From Aestuariibius violaceus (GTDB lineage: Bacteria; Pseudomonadota; Alphaproteobacteria; Rhodobacterales; Rhodobacteraceae), in assembly GCF_040779325.2 (NCBI RefSeq), contig NZ_JBFONT020000004.1:1-64000 (forward strand): DNA of 64,000 bases, in the 5' to 3' direction. This document shows positions 39,733-48,108 of the stretch, piece after piece. A program made the translations under genes and the position numbers. How positions within the stretch are numbered: position 1 is the stretch's first letter; each line of letters begins with the position of its first letter. Under the pieces are notes generated by a model. That model had not been told where the DNA came from. It did no database searches and saw only the letters and a list, made by a program, of their open reading frames with translations.

Positions 39733-40953
39733 CTAGCGATCGATTTCGCCGAACACGATGTCGAGCGTTCCAATGATGGCCGAGACATCCGCCAACTGGT
39801 GCCCCTTGCACATGTGATCCATCGCCTGCAGGTGCAGATACCCGGGCGCCCGCAGCTTCACGCGGTAGGGCTGGTTCGTCCCGTCAGCGACAAGGAACAC
39901 GCCAAACTCTCCCTTCGGTGCTTCGACGGCGGCGTAAACCTCGCCCTCGGGCACGCGGAAGCCTTCGGTATAGAGCTTGAAGTGATGGATCAGGGCTTCC
40001 ATCGACGTCTTCATCTCGGCCCGTTTCGGCGGGGTCATCTTGCCACGCGCCAGAACATCGCCGGGTGTTTCGCGCAATTTGGCGCAGGCCTGCTTGATGA
40101 TCTTGATAGATTCCCGCATCTCGGCCATCCGAACAAGGTAGCGATCGTAGCAGTCACCGTTCTTACCGACCGGTATCTGGAAGTCGAACTCGTCGTAACA
40201 CTCATAGGGCTGCGCCCGCCGCAGATCCCAGGCCAGGCCACTGCCGCGCACCATCACGCCTGAGAACCCCCAATCAAGGATCTCTTCCTCGGACACGATC
40301 CCGATATCGGCGTTGCGCTGCTTGAAGATCCGATTCTCGGTCAGAAGCCCCTCGATATCATCGAGCACCTGCGGAAATTCGTCGGCCCATTGGTCGATAT
40401 CCTCGACCAGCTCGGGCGGCAGATCCTGATGAACGCCGCCCGGGCGGAAGTAATTCGCGTGGAGCCGCGCGCCGCAGGCCCGCTCGTAGAAGACCATCAG
40501 CTTCTCGCGCTCTTCGAACCCCCACAGAGGCGGGGTCAGCGCGCCTACATCCATCGCCTGCGTCGTGACGTTCAGGATGTGGCTCAAAACACGCCCGATC
40601 TCGCAGAAGAGGACCCGGATAAGCTGCGCGCGGCGCGGCACTTCGGTTTCTGTCAGCCGCTCGATCGCCAGGCAGAAGGCATGCTCCTGGTTCATCGGCG
40701 CGACGTAATCGAGTCGGTCGAGATAAGGGAGGTTCTGGAGATAGGTCCGGCTCTCCATTAGCTTCTCAGTCCCGCGGTGAAGCAGGCCGATATGCGGATC
40801 GCAGCGCTCCACGATCTCGCCATCGAGTTCCAGCACCAGACGCAGCACACCGTGGGCCGCCGGGTGCTGCGGGCCGAAATTGATGTTGAAATTCCGGATC
40901 TGCTGCTCGCCTGTCAGCGCGTCGTCGAATTTCGCCCCATCCATCATCGTCAC
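39733..40953 (-). CDS. nuoD: NADH-quinone oxidoreductase subunit D
   Basis: 406 residues from GTG 40953, overlapping the upstream stop as GTGA. FNINFGPQHPAAHGVLRLVLELDGEIV, HIGLLHRGTEKLME and the C-terminal CKGHQLADVSAIIGTLDIVFGEIDR are the 49-kDa subunit signatures; the conserved His and Tyr near the quinone site lie in the first of these and in PYLDRLDYVAPM. It forms the quinone pocket with NuoB. Confidence 0.97.
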   Translation of the reverse strand: MTMMDGAKFDDALTGEQQIRNFNINFGPQHPAAHGVLRLVLELDGEIVERCDPHIGLLHRGTEKLMESRTYLQNLPYLDRLDYVAPMNQEHAFCLAIERLTETEVPRRAQLIRVLFCEIGRVLSHILNVTTQAMDVGALTPPLWGFEEREKLMVFYERACGARLHANYFRPGGVHQDLPPELVEDIDQWADEFPQVLDDIEGLLTENRIFKQRNADIGIVSEEEILDWGFSGVMVRGSGLAWDLRRAQPYECYDEFDFQIPVGKNGDCYDRYLVRMAEMRESIKIIKQACAKLRETPGDVLARGKMTPPKRAEMKTSMEALIHHFKLYTEGFRVPEGEVYAAVEAPKGEFGVFLVADGTNQPYRVKLRAPGYLHLQAMDHMCKGHQLADVSAIIGTLDIVFGEIDR

Positions 40954-41123
40954 TTACCTTTCAGGTTCAACCGGTCCGAAAACGCCATCAGCCAGAGCAA
41001 CCCGACCGCGAGGATCGGAAAGATCGCCATGATTGCCGCGTAGGGTGGAATACCGTGGCGCGGCAGCAATATCCAGAAGGGCGGAATCACAAGGACCGCG
41101 TAAATCACCAGATAGAGTAGCAT
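40950..41123 (-). CDS. 57-residue membrane protein between sulfotransferase and nuoD
   Basis: From ATG 41123, which overlaps the sulfotransferase stop (TAATG), to a TGA overlapping the nuoD start. Two helices (LYLVIYAVLVIPPFWILLP and AAIMAIFPILAVGLLWLMAF) and a short basic tail (SDRLNLKGK). No family recognised. Both junctions overlap, so translation is coupled through from the sulfotransferase to nuoD. Confidence 0.7.
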   Translation of the reverse strand: MLLYLVIYAVLVIPPFWILLPRHGIPPYAAIMAIFPILAVGLLWLMAFSDRLNLKGK

Positions 41124-42007
41124 TACACCATCTCCATATGCCGCGCCCATGCGTCCGGTAGCCGCCCGAAGCGCTCTTCGGCCCACCTGTAATGTGGCGC
41201 GAGGAAAGTCGCTACCGCCCGGCGTCTGTCGGAGGGGATCTCGACTGCAGGTCCTACGTTGATCTGACGGTCCGGTCCCGGCTGGTCTGGCAGGCCCAGA
41301 AAGGTGCAGATCGCAGCCCGTCCCGGACCATCCCAGATGTCCTCGGTAAAGACGATCAGTCGCCGCCCTTCCGGAACGACAGCTTCGAGCCGAGCGGTGA
41401 TCGCGGCGTAGTTACCGCGGTTTGCGATATGGGTTTCTCCCCCGCGCATGACCCGATTAAGGATGCGCTCTGCCCGCTCCTCCAATGGCTCGTCGCCGCC
41501 GCGCCGTTCGGCGAGCATCCGGGCATGGCTCCAGAGCCGCGCGACAGGATCGCGAAGCAGCAAAAGGAACCGCACGTCCGAGGCGGACTGCGCCATCTCC
41601 TTCAAGCCTTCGGACGGTAAGAGGCCATAGGCTGGCGTGATATCGGCGACCACCTTGGCCTCCCCCGACTGCGCCATAAGGAAATCGCGGTAGGGGCCGT
41701 GATCCGACCGACGATCCTCGAGAACCGCGATCAATTCCCCCATCTCGTCGATCTGACGGTCGAGATTGGCGACCTGCCAGGGCCGCCCCCCCGCCAGAGC
41801 ATCGGCTCGCCGTACGTGAAACTGTGCGATCTGGCGGCGGAACGTCTTGACCTGCCTCGCCTGAGGCTTCGCATCGAACGTATTCCAGTAATGAAGCTCC
41901 TTGATCGCCGGCAGGCAGCAATCTTCGCGGTCATGAAGGTAGCGGTAGAGCCAGGACGTCCCCGCTTTCGCAGCTCCGACCCCGTAAAGAAGAACCGGCC
42001 CAGACAA
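41123..42007 (-). CDS. Sulfotransferase-family protein
   Basis: 294 residues, probably from TTG 42007, 5 bases after the nuoC stop; no ATG follows before the first motif. GVGAAKAGTSWLYRYL is the 5'-phosphosulfate-binding loop, and LLLLRDPVARLWSHARM is the 3'-phosphate-binding motif of PAPS-dependent sulfotransferases. NRGNYAAITARLEAV and VFTEDIWDGPGRAAICTFLGLPD complete the fold. Cytoplasmic; acceptor unknown. It sits between nuoC and nuoD, where no role in complex I is known. Confidence 0.85.
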   Translation of the reverse strand: MSGPVLLYGVGAAKAGTSWLYRYLHDREDCCLPAIKELHYWNTFDAKPQARQVKTFRRQIAQFHVRRADALAGGRPWQVANLDRQIDEMGELIAVLEDRRSDHGPYRDFLMAQSGEAKVVADITPAYGLLPSEGLKEMAQSASDVRFLLLLRDPVARLWSHARMLAERRGGDEPLEERAERILNRVMRGGETHIANRGNYAAITARLEAVVPEGRRLIVFTEDIWDGPGRAAICTFLGLPDQPGPDRQINVGPAVEIPSDRRRAVATFLAPHYRWAEERFGRLPDAWARHMEMV

Positions 42008-42012
42008 TGAGC

Positions 42013-42633
42013 CTAGCCCTTGGCCTCCGACTTCTCGTCGCCCGGCAGGATGTATTCGGCACCCTCCCATGGGCTCATGAAGTCGAACTGCCGGTATTCC
42101 TGCACCAGTTTCACCGGCTCATAGACCACGCGCTTGAGCCCCTCGTCATAGCGGACCTCGGTATAGCCCGTTGTCGGGAAATCCTTGCGCAACGGATAGC
42201 CGCGGAAACCGTAATCAGTGAGGATCCGCCGCAGATCCGGATGGCCCGAAAATATCAGGCCGAACATGTCGAAGACCTCGCGTTCGAACCAGTTGGCCGA
42301 CGGATGCACCTCGATGATCGAGGGCACCATGTCCTCCTCGCGCACTTGCACCCGCAGGCGGATACGCTGGTTCTGGTACATGCTCAGGAAATGATAGATC
42401 ACGTCGAACCGCTTGGCCCGCGCAGGATAGTCGACCGCCGTGATGTCGATCAGCGTCGAGAACTGGCAGGCGCTGTCGGTCTTCAGAAACTCCACCAGCC
42501 CGCGTAGGGAGGACAGCGCCACATCGACCGTTAGCTCGCCATGGGACACGCCCCACGAAAGCACGCAATCGGGCCGCTTCACCTCGATATGCGCGCCAAG
42601 CTCTTCCAGCGCTTCTATCACCTCGTCGGCCAT
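42013..42633 (-). CDS. nuoC: NADH-quinone oxidoreductase subunit C
   Basis: 206 residues from ATG 42633, with GGGGAG eight bases upstream (ATG 42639 is too close). The 30-kDa subunit signature is EREVFDMFGLIFSGHPDLRRILTDYGFRGYPLRKDFP, with DITAVDYPARAKRFDVIYHFLSM before it. It supports NuoD and NuoB. An in-frame extension to 42813 lies inside nuoB and is rejected. Confidence 0.96.
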   Translation of the reverse strand: MADEVIEALEELGAHIEVKRPDCVLSWGVSHGELTVDVALSSLRGLVEFLKTDSACQFSTLIDITAVDYPARAKRFDVIYHFLSMYQNQRIRLRVQVREEDMVPSIIEVHPSANWFEREVFDMFGLIFSGHPDLRRILTDYGFRGYPLRKDFPTTGYTEVRYDEGLKRVVYEPVKLVQEYRQFDFMSPWEGAEYILPGDEKSEAKG

Positions 42634-42646
42634 ACTCATCTCTCCC

Positions 42647-43180
42647 CTAGCGAACGATCGTGCCGGTTCGGCGGATCTTCCGCTGCAATTGCAGGATCCC
42701 GTACAATAGTGCCTCCGCCGTCGGCGGGCATCCGGGCACGTAGATATCGACCGGTACGATCCGATCGCAGCCGCGCACGACGGAATAGCTGTAATGGTAA
42801 TAGCCGCCACCATTGGCGCAGGACCCCATCGAGATCACGTAGCGCGGCTCGGGCATCTGATCGTAGACCTTACGTAGGGCGGGCGCCATCTTGTTGGTCA
42901 GCGTGCCCGCCACGATCATCAAGTCCGATTGCCGGGGGGAAGCGCGGGGCGCCGTCCCGAACCGCTCAAGGTCATAGCGCGGCATGGAGGTATGCATCAT
43001 CTCGACCGCGCAACAGGCCAGCCCGAAGGTCATCCAGTGCAGAGACCCTGTCCGCGCCCAGTTGATCACATCCTCGGTCGAGGTCAGCAGGAACCCCTTG
43101 TCCTGCAGCTCCTTGTTCAAGGTCTGCGTCGAAACCTCGCGATCGAACCCGGCAGTGTTCGGCCCGGTCATAACGCTCAT
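42647..43180 (-). CDS. nuoB: NADH-quinone oxidoreductase subunit B
   Basis: 177 residues from ATG 43180, with AAGGG six bases upstream. The N2 cluster ligands are visible: tandem Cys in GLACCAVEMMH, then GSCANGGGYYHYSYSVVRGCDRIVPVDIYVPGCPPTAEALL. N2 hands electrons to quinone. Unusually, the gene upstream on the same strand is not nuoA; two opposite-strand genes intervene, so nuoB needs its own promoter in 43181-43322 or read-through from nuoA. Confidence 0.97.
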   Translation of the reverse strand: MSVMTGPNTAGFDREVSTQTLNKELQDKGFLLTSTEDVINWARTGSLHWMTFGLACCAVEMMHTSMPRYDLERFGTAPRASPRQSDLMIVAGTLTNKMAPALRKVYDQMPEPRYVISMGSCANGGGYYHYSYSVVRGCDRIVPVDIYVPGCPPTAEALLYGILQLQRKIRRTGTIVR

Positions 43181-43322
43181 ACTGCACCCTTTCGATGGCC
43201 ACCTGCCTCACCTAATGCTGTGCGCGAAAAGGGTCAACGTGTCGCCCGGTCGCGTCAGCCTTGGATCGAAAATGGGGACCGCACCATTGATGGTTGGAAG
43301 TCATAGGTTAGAAACAAGGCTC

Positions 43323-43856
43323 ATGAACAACGGCATTGCCTTCATTCTGGCCTTCACTGCGGCGGCTTTACCCGTTCACGCACAAGACACCACGCCACCC
43401 GGAACCGTATCCCAGACGGGCAGCGCGAACTACGTGGCTTGCATGTATGCGGTCGAGGATGCCGACGACCAGTTCCGGAACACGCTTCAGTCCACCTGTC
43501 TCGAACGCATGGGAAACCTCTGCGTGGGACGCAGCACACGCACCCTGCCGTCACAAGCGATCGATTGCATTCACTTCGAAGTCCGACGAAGCGTCGACTT
43601 CCTGCAAGTGGCCGTCGCAGACCTCCCGCAGAACGTCGAAGCGAAAGGTTTCTTCGGTCACGGATACCCCGAACGGCGGTCGGAGCTGCTGGCGAAGATA
43701 GAGGACCTGCAAGGCCGGGAAAGGCCGGAAAGCCTTGACGACGCCGGCCAGCAAGCCGTCGCAATGGCCTCAGCGGTATGGACACTTTTCTGGCTGGCAC
43801 GAGAAACGGAGACCCCGCTCGGACCACATATTCTGTCCACTCTCGGCGCGCAGTAA
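43323..43856 (+). CDS. Secreted protein, possibly LprI-like, inside nuo locus
   Basis: 177 residues from ATG 43323. Signal peptide NNGIAFILAFTAAALPVHA; the mature part has several Cys (YVACMYAVED, STCLERMGNLCVG, IDCIHFEVRRSVDFL) and helical acidic stretches. The spacing of Cys and the AD..FRNTL pattern weakly recall LprI-type lysozyme-inhibitor domains (DUF1311), but this is low confidence. It runs against the nuo genes and is divergent from nuoB. Confidence 0.65.
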   Translation: MNNGIAFILAFTAAALPVHAQDTTPPGTVSQTGSANYVACMYAVEDADDQFRNTLQSTCLERMGNLCVGRSTRTLPSQAIDCIHFEVRRSVDFLQVAVADLPQNVEAKGFFGHGYPERRSELLAKIEDLQGRERPESLDDAGQQAVAMASAVWTLFWLARETETPLGPHILSTLGAQ

Positions 43857-44014
43857 AGAACCTCCTTTGAAGCTTGCACCGGTCATGTCCCGAATGAGGG
43901 CGAGGCAGTGCTGCGTAGCCACCCTGCCACGGCCTCCGGTCCACAATCGACAGCCCCCTAGGTTTTGCCCCGTTCCCGGTCTATCCCCGAAAGAAAAACG
44001 AACGAGGTCAAACG

Positions 44015-44302
44015 ATGTCGCGCAGGACCCTTTGCATCCTTTCGTCCTTCCTGTTTCTCGCCAACTGCGACGCCGGTATCGGCAGCCGCACAGTCGTCGA
44101 GCGAACGGGACCGGACGAGTTGCTGAAGCTGCGGGCAGGTCCCGGTCTTGGATATCGCATCATCATGGGGCTGCCCGACGGAACGGAGCTTAACGTGCGC
44201 GACTGCGTGACCGAGATCGGGCAACTATGGTGCCGAGTATCGGTTGCTGACGCACCGCAAATAAAGGGCTACGTCTCCGCCGACTATCTGTCGGACATCT
44301 GA
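44015..44302 (+). CDS. SH3-domain lipoprotein
   Basis: 95 residues. N-terminal signal with lipobox LANC (FLFLANCDAG), then a bacterial SH3 domain: LLKLRAGPGLGYRIIMGLPDGTELNVRDCVTEIGQLWCRVSV...GYVSADYLSDI, with two Cys that may pair. SH3b domains bind peptidoglycan or proteins. It is on the strand opposite to nuoA and nuoB and ends 100 bases from the nuoA stop; that gap shows no terminator. Confidence 0.8.
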   Translation: MSRRTLCILSSFLFLANCDAGIGSRTVVERTGPDELLKLRAGPGLGYRIIMGLPDGTELNVRDCVTEIGQLWCRVSVADAPQIKGYVSADYLSDI

Positions 44303-44402
44303 TTTTGGCGTGATGCCATCGGGCTTAGGTGCAAAGTCCTGACAGAAACGTCTCGCAGATGAGAAAAATAGCTTCAGGGATAGGCCCGCGCGGCCTCCCC
44401 CA

Positions 44403-44768
44403 TCACTCCCACTCGAGCGCGCCTTTCTTCCACTCATAAGCGAAGCCGATCGTCAGAACCGCGAGGAAGACCATCATCGACCAGAACGCGACCATCGAGA
44501 TGTCGCCGAACGCCGCCGCCCAGGGGAAGAGGAACGCGACCTCGAGGTCGAAGATGATGAAGAGGATCGAGACGAGGTAGAAGCGCACGTCGAACTTCAT
44601 CCGCGCGTCGTCGAAGGCGTTGAAGCCGCATTCGTAGGCCGAGACCTTTTCGGGGTCCGGATTGCGCACGGCGAGGACGACGGCTGCCAGGATCAGCACC
44701 AGTCCCAGCGCGATGGCCAGACCCAGGAAAATCATGATCGGCAGATAATCCCGCAGCAACTCTTCCAT
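44403..44768 (-). CDS. nuoA: NADH-quinone oxidoreductase subunit A
   Basis: 121 residues from ATG 44768, with GGAGAGGC upstream. Three helices; the conserved KVSAYECGFNAFDDARMKFDVRFYLVSILFIIFDLEVAFLFPWA contains the Cys and acidic residues of the loop near the quinone site. It would normally be followed at once by nuoB; here nuoB begins about 1.2 kb further on, after two opposite-strand genes. Confidence 0.97.
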   Translation of the reverse strand: MEELLRDYLPIMIFLGLAIALGLVLILAAVVLAVRNPDPEKVSAYECGFNAFDDARMKFDVRFYLVSILFIIFDLEVAFLFPWAAAFGDISMVAFWSMMVFLAVLTIGFAYEWKKGALEWE

Positions 44769-44836
44769 GATGCCTCTCCGCTTGCCTCCCTTGCGTCCTA
44801 GGCCGCAAGCGCGGCGGGGTCAACGCGGTCGCGGCA

Positions 44837-45745
44837 TCATACCGCGACGGCGAGCCAGCCCAGATAGCCTGCATATAGCACCATCATCGCTATTCCTGCA
44901 CCCCGGCTGATGCGGCCCACCATAGCCGACAGGGCCAGCAGCGCCCCTGCGGCGGCCAGCATGACGGCTATGTCGCGCAGACCGACCGCTCCACCGCCGC
45001 CCACCGGGGCGATCAGCGCGGTGATGCCGAGGACGCCCAGGATGTTGAAGATGTTCGAGCCGACGACGTTGCCAATCGCCATGTCAGCCGCACCGCGCCG
45101 CGCGGCGATGATCGAGGCGGTGAGTTCGGGCAGCGACGTGCCGATCGCAACGATCGTCAGACCGATCACCGCCTCTGGCACGCCCAGCGATCCCGCGAGA
45201 CCGACCGCACCGATCACGAGGGCCCGCGCACCGGCGATCAGAAGCACAAATCCAGCAGCCAGCTTCCAGACCGGTGCCGAAGGTTCGGAGGCGATTCCGA
45301 CACTTCCATCCGTTCGGCGGGCCGTGGCGAAGAGATAGACGGCGAGCGTGGCCACAAGTCCCAATCCGGCGAGCCGCCCCAGCCCTTCGGTCAGGATGAG
45401 CGCTGCGGCACCAATTGAAACCGCCAGCATGACAAGGCCGTCCCACCGGATCCCCCGCCATGGCGCGGCGACGGGCGCAAGAGCCGCGGCGGCGCCGAGG
45501 ATCAGTAGGATGTTCGCGATATTCGACCCCACCACGTTGCCGACCGCAATCCCAGGTGAACCAGCCAAGGCCGCCTGGACCGACGTCACGAGTTCGGGCA
45601 TCGAGGTGCCGAAACCGACGACGGTCAGCCCGATCACCATCGGCGACACGCCCCAACGCCGGGCCAGGCCCACCGCACCAGAGACCAGCCAGTCGCCGCC
45701 AAGCATCAGGCCGGCGAAACCGATAACTATGAGGATGATATCCAC
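44837..45745 (-). CDS. CaCA-family Ca2+/Na+ antiporter
   Basis: 302 residues from GTG 45745; the in-frame extension to 45838 is polar and unlikely. Two homologous halves each bear the alpha-repeat: TVVGFGTSMPELVTSVQAALAG with GNVVGSNIANIL, and TIVAIGTSLPELTASIIAARRG with GNVVGSNIFNILGVLG. About ten helices. Inner-membrane calcium efflux. It lies downstream of nadK on the same strand. Confidence 0.93.
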   Translation of the reverse strand: MDIILIVIGFAGLMLGGDWLVSGAVGLARRWGVSPMVIGLTVVGFGTSMPELVTSVQAALAGSPGIAVGNVVGSNIANILLILGAAAALAPVAAPWRGIRWDGLVMLAVSIGAAALILTEGLGRLAGLGLVATLAVYLFATARRTDGSVGIASEPSAPVWKLAAGFVLLIAGARALVIGAVGLAGSLGVPEAVIGLTIVAIGTSLPELTASIIAARRGAADMAIGNVVGSNIFNILGVLGITALIAPVGGGGAVGLRDIAVMLAAAGALLALSAMVGRISRGAGIAMMVLYAGYLGWLAVAV

Positions 45746-45895
45746 GCGGATCTCCGACGGCTCTGGTTGCCGAGGGCCGTCCGAGAGCCGAGAGACCGCG
45801 CCGTCCACCGAAATGGGAAATACCGGGCGGTCGGACAAGGGGTGTTGGCAGGCTCGGCGCCCTGTCGCCGCTGTCTTTGACGAACCGACCCGGCC

Positions 45896-46663
45896 CTAGA
45901 CGAACTGTTCCCGGATCAGCCGCTCTTCCAGGCCATGGCCCGGGTCGAAAAGCAGGCGGTGGGTGATCGCAGGCTCGCTGCGGATCTCGGCCCATGCAAC
46001 GTCGCGGACGGAGCGCTTGCTGTCAGCATCAGCCATGACGGGGCGTTTCCGGGGCGACAAAACCTCCAGCCGCACGACGGCGCCCATGGGTAGCAAGGCT
46101 CCGCGCCATCGCCGGGGTCTGAAGGCGGCCATCGCCGTCAGGGCCAGCACGTCGGCACCGATCGGCAAGATCGGACCGTGGGCGGAGTAGTTGTAGGCGG
46201 TAGATCCTGCAGGCGTCGCCACCAATGCACCGTCGCAGACAAGCTCCGGCATCCGCTCCTTCCCGTCGATGAGAATGCGCAGCTTGGCCGCCTGTGGGCC
46301 GGACCGCAGCAAGCTGACCTCGTTGATCGAAAGAGCCTCGCAGCGCTCGCCGCCTACCGTCTCGGCCACCATCCGCAGGGGGTGGATGACGGCCTCTTCC
46401 GCCTCGGCAAGGCGGTCGAGCAGATCATCTTCGGCATATTCGTTCATCAGGAAACCGACCGTCCCGCGGTTCATCCCGTAGGTCGGTATATCCAGATGCT
46501 GGGTGCCGTGCAGTGTTTGCAACATGAACCCATCCCCGCCCAGCGCAACGACCACATCAGCATCTTCCAGGTCGACGTCGCCATAGCGGTCCGCCAGCTC
46601 GCGGCGCGCCTTTTGCGCGATGTCGACCTCGCTGGCCAGAAACGCGATCTTCTTCCTGGCCAT
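45896..46663 (-). CDS. nadK: NAD kinase
   Basis: 255 residues. ALGGDGFMLQ (GGDG), NRGTVGFLMNEY, and TPAGSTAYNYSAHGPIL are the NAD kinase signatures. It phosphorylates NAD to NADP using ATP or polyphosphate. It is divergent from glyA across 149 bases; that gap has an imperfect GGAAAA...TTTTCC hairpin near 46733-46759. Confidence 0.95.
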   Translation of the reverse strand: MARKKIAFLASEVDIAQKARRELADRYGDVDLEDADVVVALGGDGFMLQTLHGTQHLDIPTYGMNRGTVGFLMNEYAEDDLLDRLAEAEEAVIHPLRMVAETVGGERCEALSINEVSLLRSGPQAAKLRILIDGKERMPELVCDGALVATPAGSTAYNYSAHGPILPIGADVLALTAMAAFRPRRWRGALLPMGAVVRLEVLSPRKRPVMADADSKRSVRDVAWAEIRSEPAITHRLLFDPGHGLEERLIREQFV

Positions 46664-46812
46664 GGGCGCCTTTCGTCACGGGTCGGTTCCCATGGACTGT
46701 CGCCCGCGCCTTTCGGAAACGCAAGCATCTGGAAAACGGCGCTTTGCCGCCTTTTCCCGACGCGCTCGCTGGCGTAAAGACCCCCATCCCTTGCGCCCGA
46801 AGGAGAGCTGCC

Positions 46813-48108
46813 ATGAACGCCCCGCACCGCGACGACCGCTTCTTTTCCGAGAAACTCGCCACCCGCGACCCCGAGATCGCCGAGGCAATGGAGAAGGAGC
46901 TGCACCGCCAGCAGACCGAGATCGAGCTGATCGCCTCGGAAAACATCGTCTCTGCCGCGGTGATGGAGGCGCAGGGCGGTGTAATGACCAACAAGTATGC
47001 GGAGGGCTATCCGGGCCGCCGCTACTATGGCGGTTGTGACTATGTCGACATTGCCGAGACGCTGGCCATCGAGCGGGCGAAAGAGCTGTTCGCGTGTGGT
47101 TTCGCCAATGTTCAGCCCAATTCGGGCAGCCAGGCGAACCAGGGGGTGTTCACGGCGCTGCTCCAGCCGGGCGACACGATCCTGGGGATGAGCCTCGATG
47201 CGGGCGGGCATCTGACCCATGGCGCCAAGCCGAACCAGTCGGGCAAGTGGTTCAATGCAGTCCAGTATGGCGTGCGGCGCGAGGATGCGCAGATCGACTA
47301 CGATCAGATCGCCGCGCTGACGGCGGAGCATCAGCCGAAGATGATCATCGCGGGGGGCTCGGCCATCCCGCGCCATATCGACTTTGCGCGGATCCGTGAG
47401 ATTGCCGATACGGTTGGCGCCTATCTCCTTGCAGATGTTGCACATTTTGCGGGTTTGATCGCCGCGGGCGTCTATCCGTCGCCCTTCCCGCACGCCCACG
47501 TCGTCACGACCACGACCCATAAAACCCTGCGCGGCCCGCGTGGCGGGATGATCCTGACCGATGACGAAGCAATCGCGAAAAAGGTGAATTCGGCGATCTT
47601 CCCCGGCATCCAGGGCGGTCCCCTGATGCATGTCATCGCCGCCAAGGCCGTGGCCTTTCGTGAGGCGCTGCAGCCGAACTTCAAGCTCTATCAGGAACAG
47701 GTGGTCAAGAATGCCCAGGCGTTGGCCGAAGAACTGATGAAGGGCGGCCTGGACATCGTCACGGGCGGCACGGATTGCCATGTGATGCTTGTCGACCTTC
47801 GCCCGAAGGGGGTGAAGGGCAACGCGACGGAAGAGGCTCTGGGCCGCGCCAACATCACCTGCAACAAGAACGGCATCCCCTTCGACCCAGAGAAGCCTAT
47901 GGTCACATCGGGCATCCGCCTCGGCTCGCCCGCCGGGACGACCCGCGGCTTCGCGGAAGACGAGTTCCGCCAGATCGCCCGCTGGATCGTCGAGGTCACC
48001 GACGGCCTCGCCGCAAATGGCCCGGACGGCAACGGCACAGTCGAAGCCAAGGTGAAAGCCGAGGTCGAAGCGCTCTGCGCCAAGTTCCCGATCTATCCCG
48101 ACCTCTGA
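46813..48108 (+). CDS. glyA: Serine hydroxymethyltransferase
   Basis: 431 residues from ATG 46813, behind AAGGAGAGCTGCC; the longer in-frame start is rejected. ELIASENIVSAAVMEAQGGVMTNKYAEGYPGRRYYGGC starts the fold, and VVTTTTHKTLRGPRGGMIL holds the PLP lysine. It converts serine and tetrahydrofolate to glycine and methylene-THF. Its 3' end overlaps the SulP gene by 16 bases tail to tail. Confidence 0.97.
   Translation: MNAPHRDDRFFSEKLATRDPEIAEAMEKELHRQQTEIELIASENIVSAAVMEAQGGVMTNKYAEGYPGRRYYGGCDYVDIAETLAIERAKELFACGFANVQPNSGSQANQGVFTALLQPGDTILGMSLDAGGHLTHGAKPNQSGKWFNAVQYGVRREDAQIDYDQIAALTAEHQPKMIIAGGSAIPRHIDFARIREIADTVGAYLLADVAHFAGLIAAGVYPSPFPHAHVVTTTTHKTLRGPRGGMILTDDEAIAKKVNSAIFPGIQGGPLMHVIAAKAVAFREALQPNFKLYQEQVVKNAQALAEELMKGGLDIVTGGTDCHVMLVDLRPKGVKGNATEEALGRANITCNKNGIPFDPEKPMVTSGIRLGSPAGTTRGFAEDEFRQIARWIVEVTDGLAANGPDGNGTVEAKVKAEVEALCAKFPIYPDL

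Noticed and set aside
46733..46759. Terminator or attenuator between nadK and glyA
   Set aside because: Stem with bulge and only a short T stretch (TTTTCC), placed in the 5' region of both genes; not convincing as a terminator.
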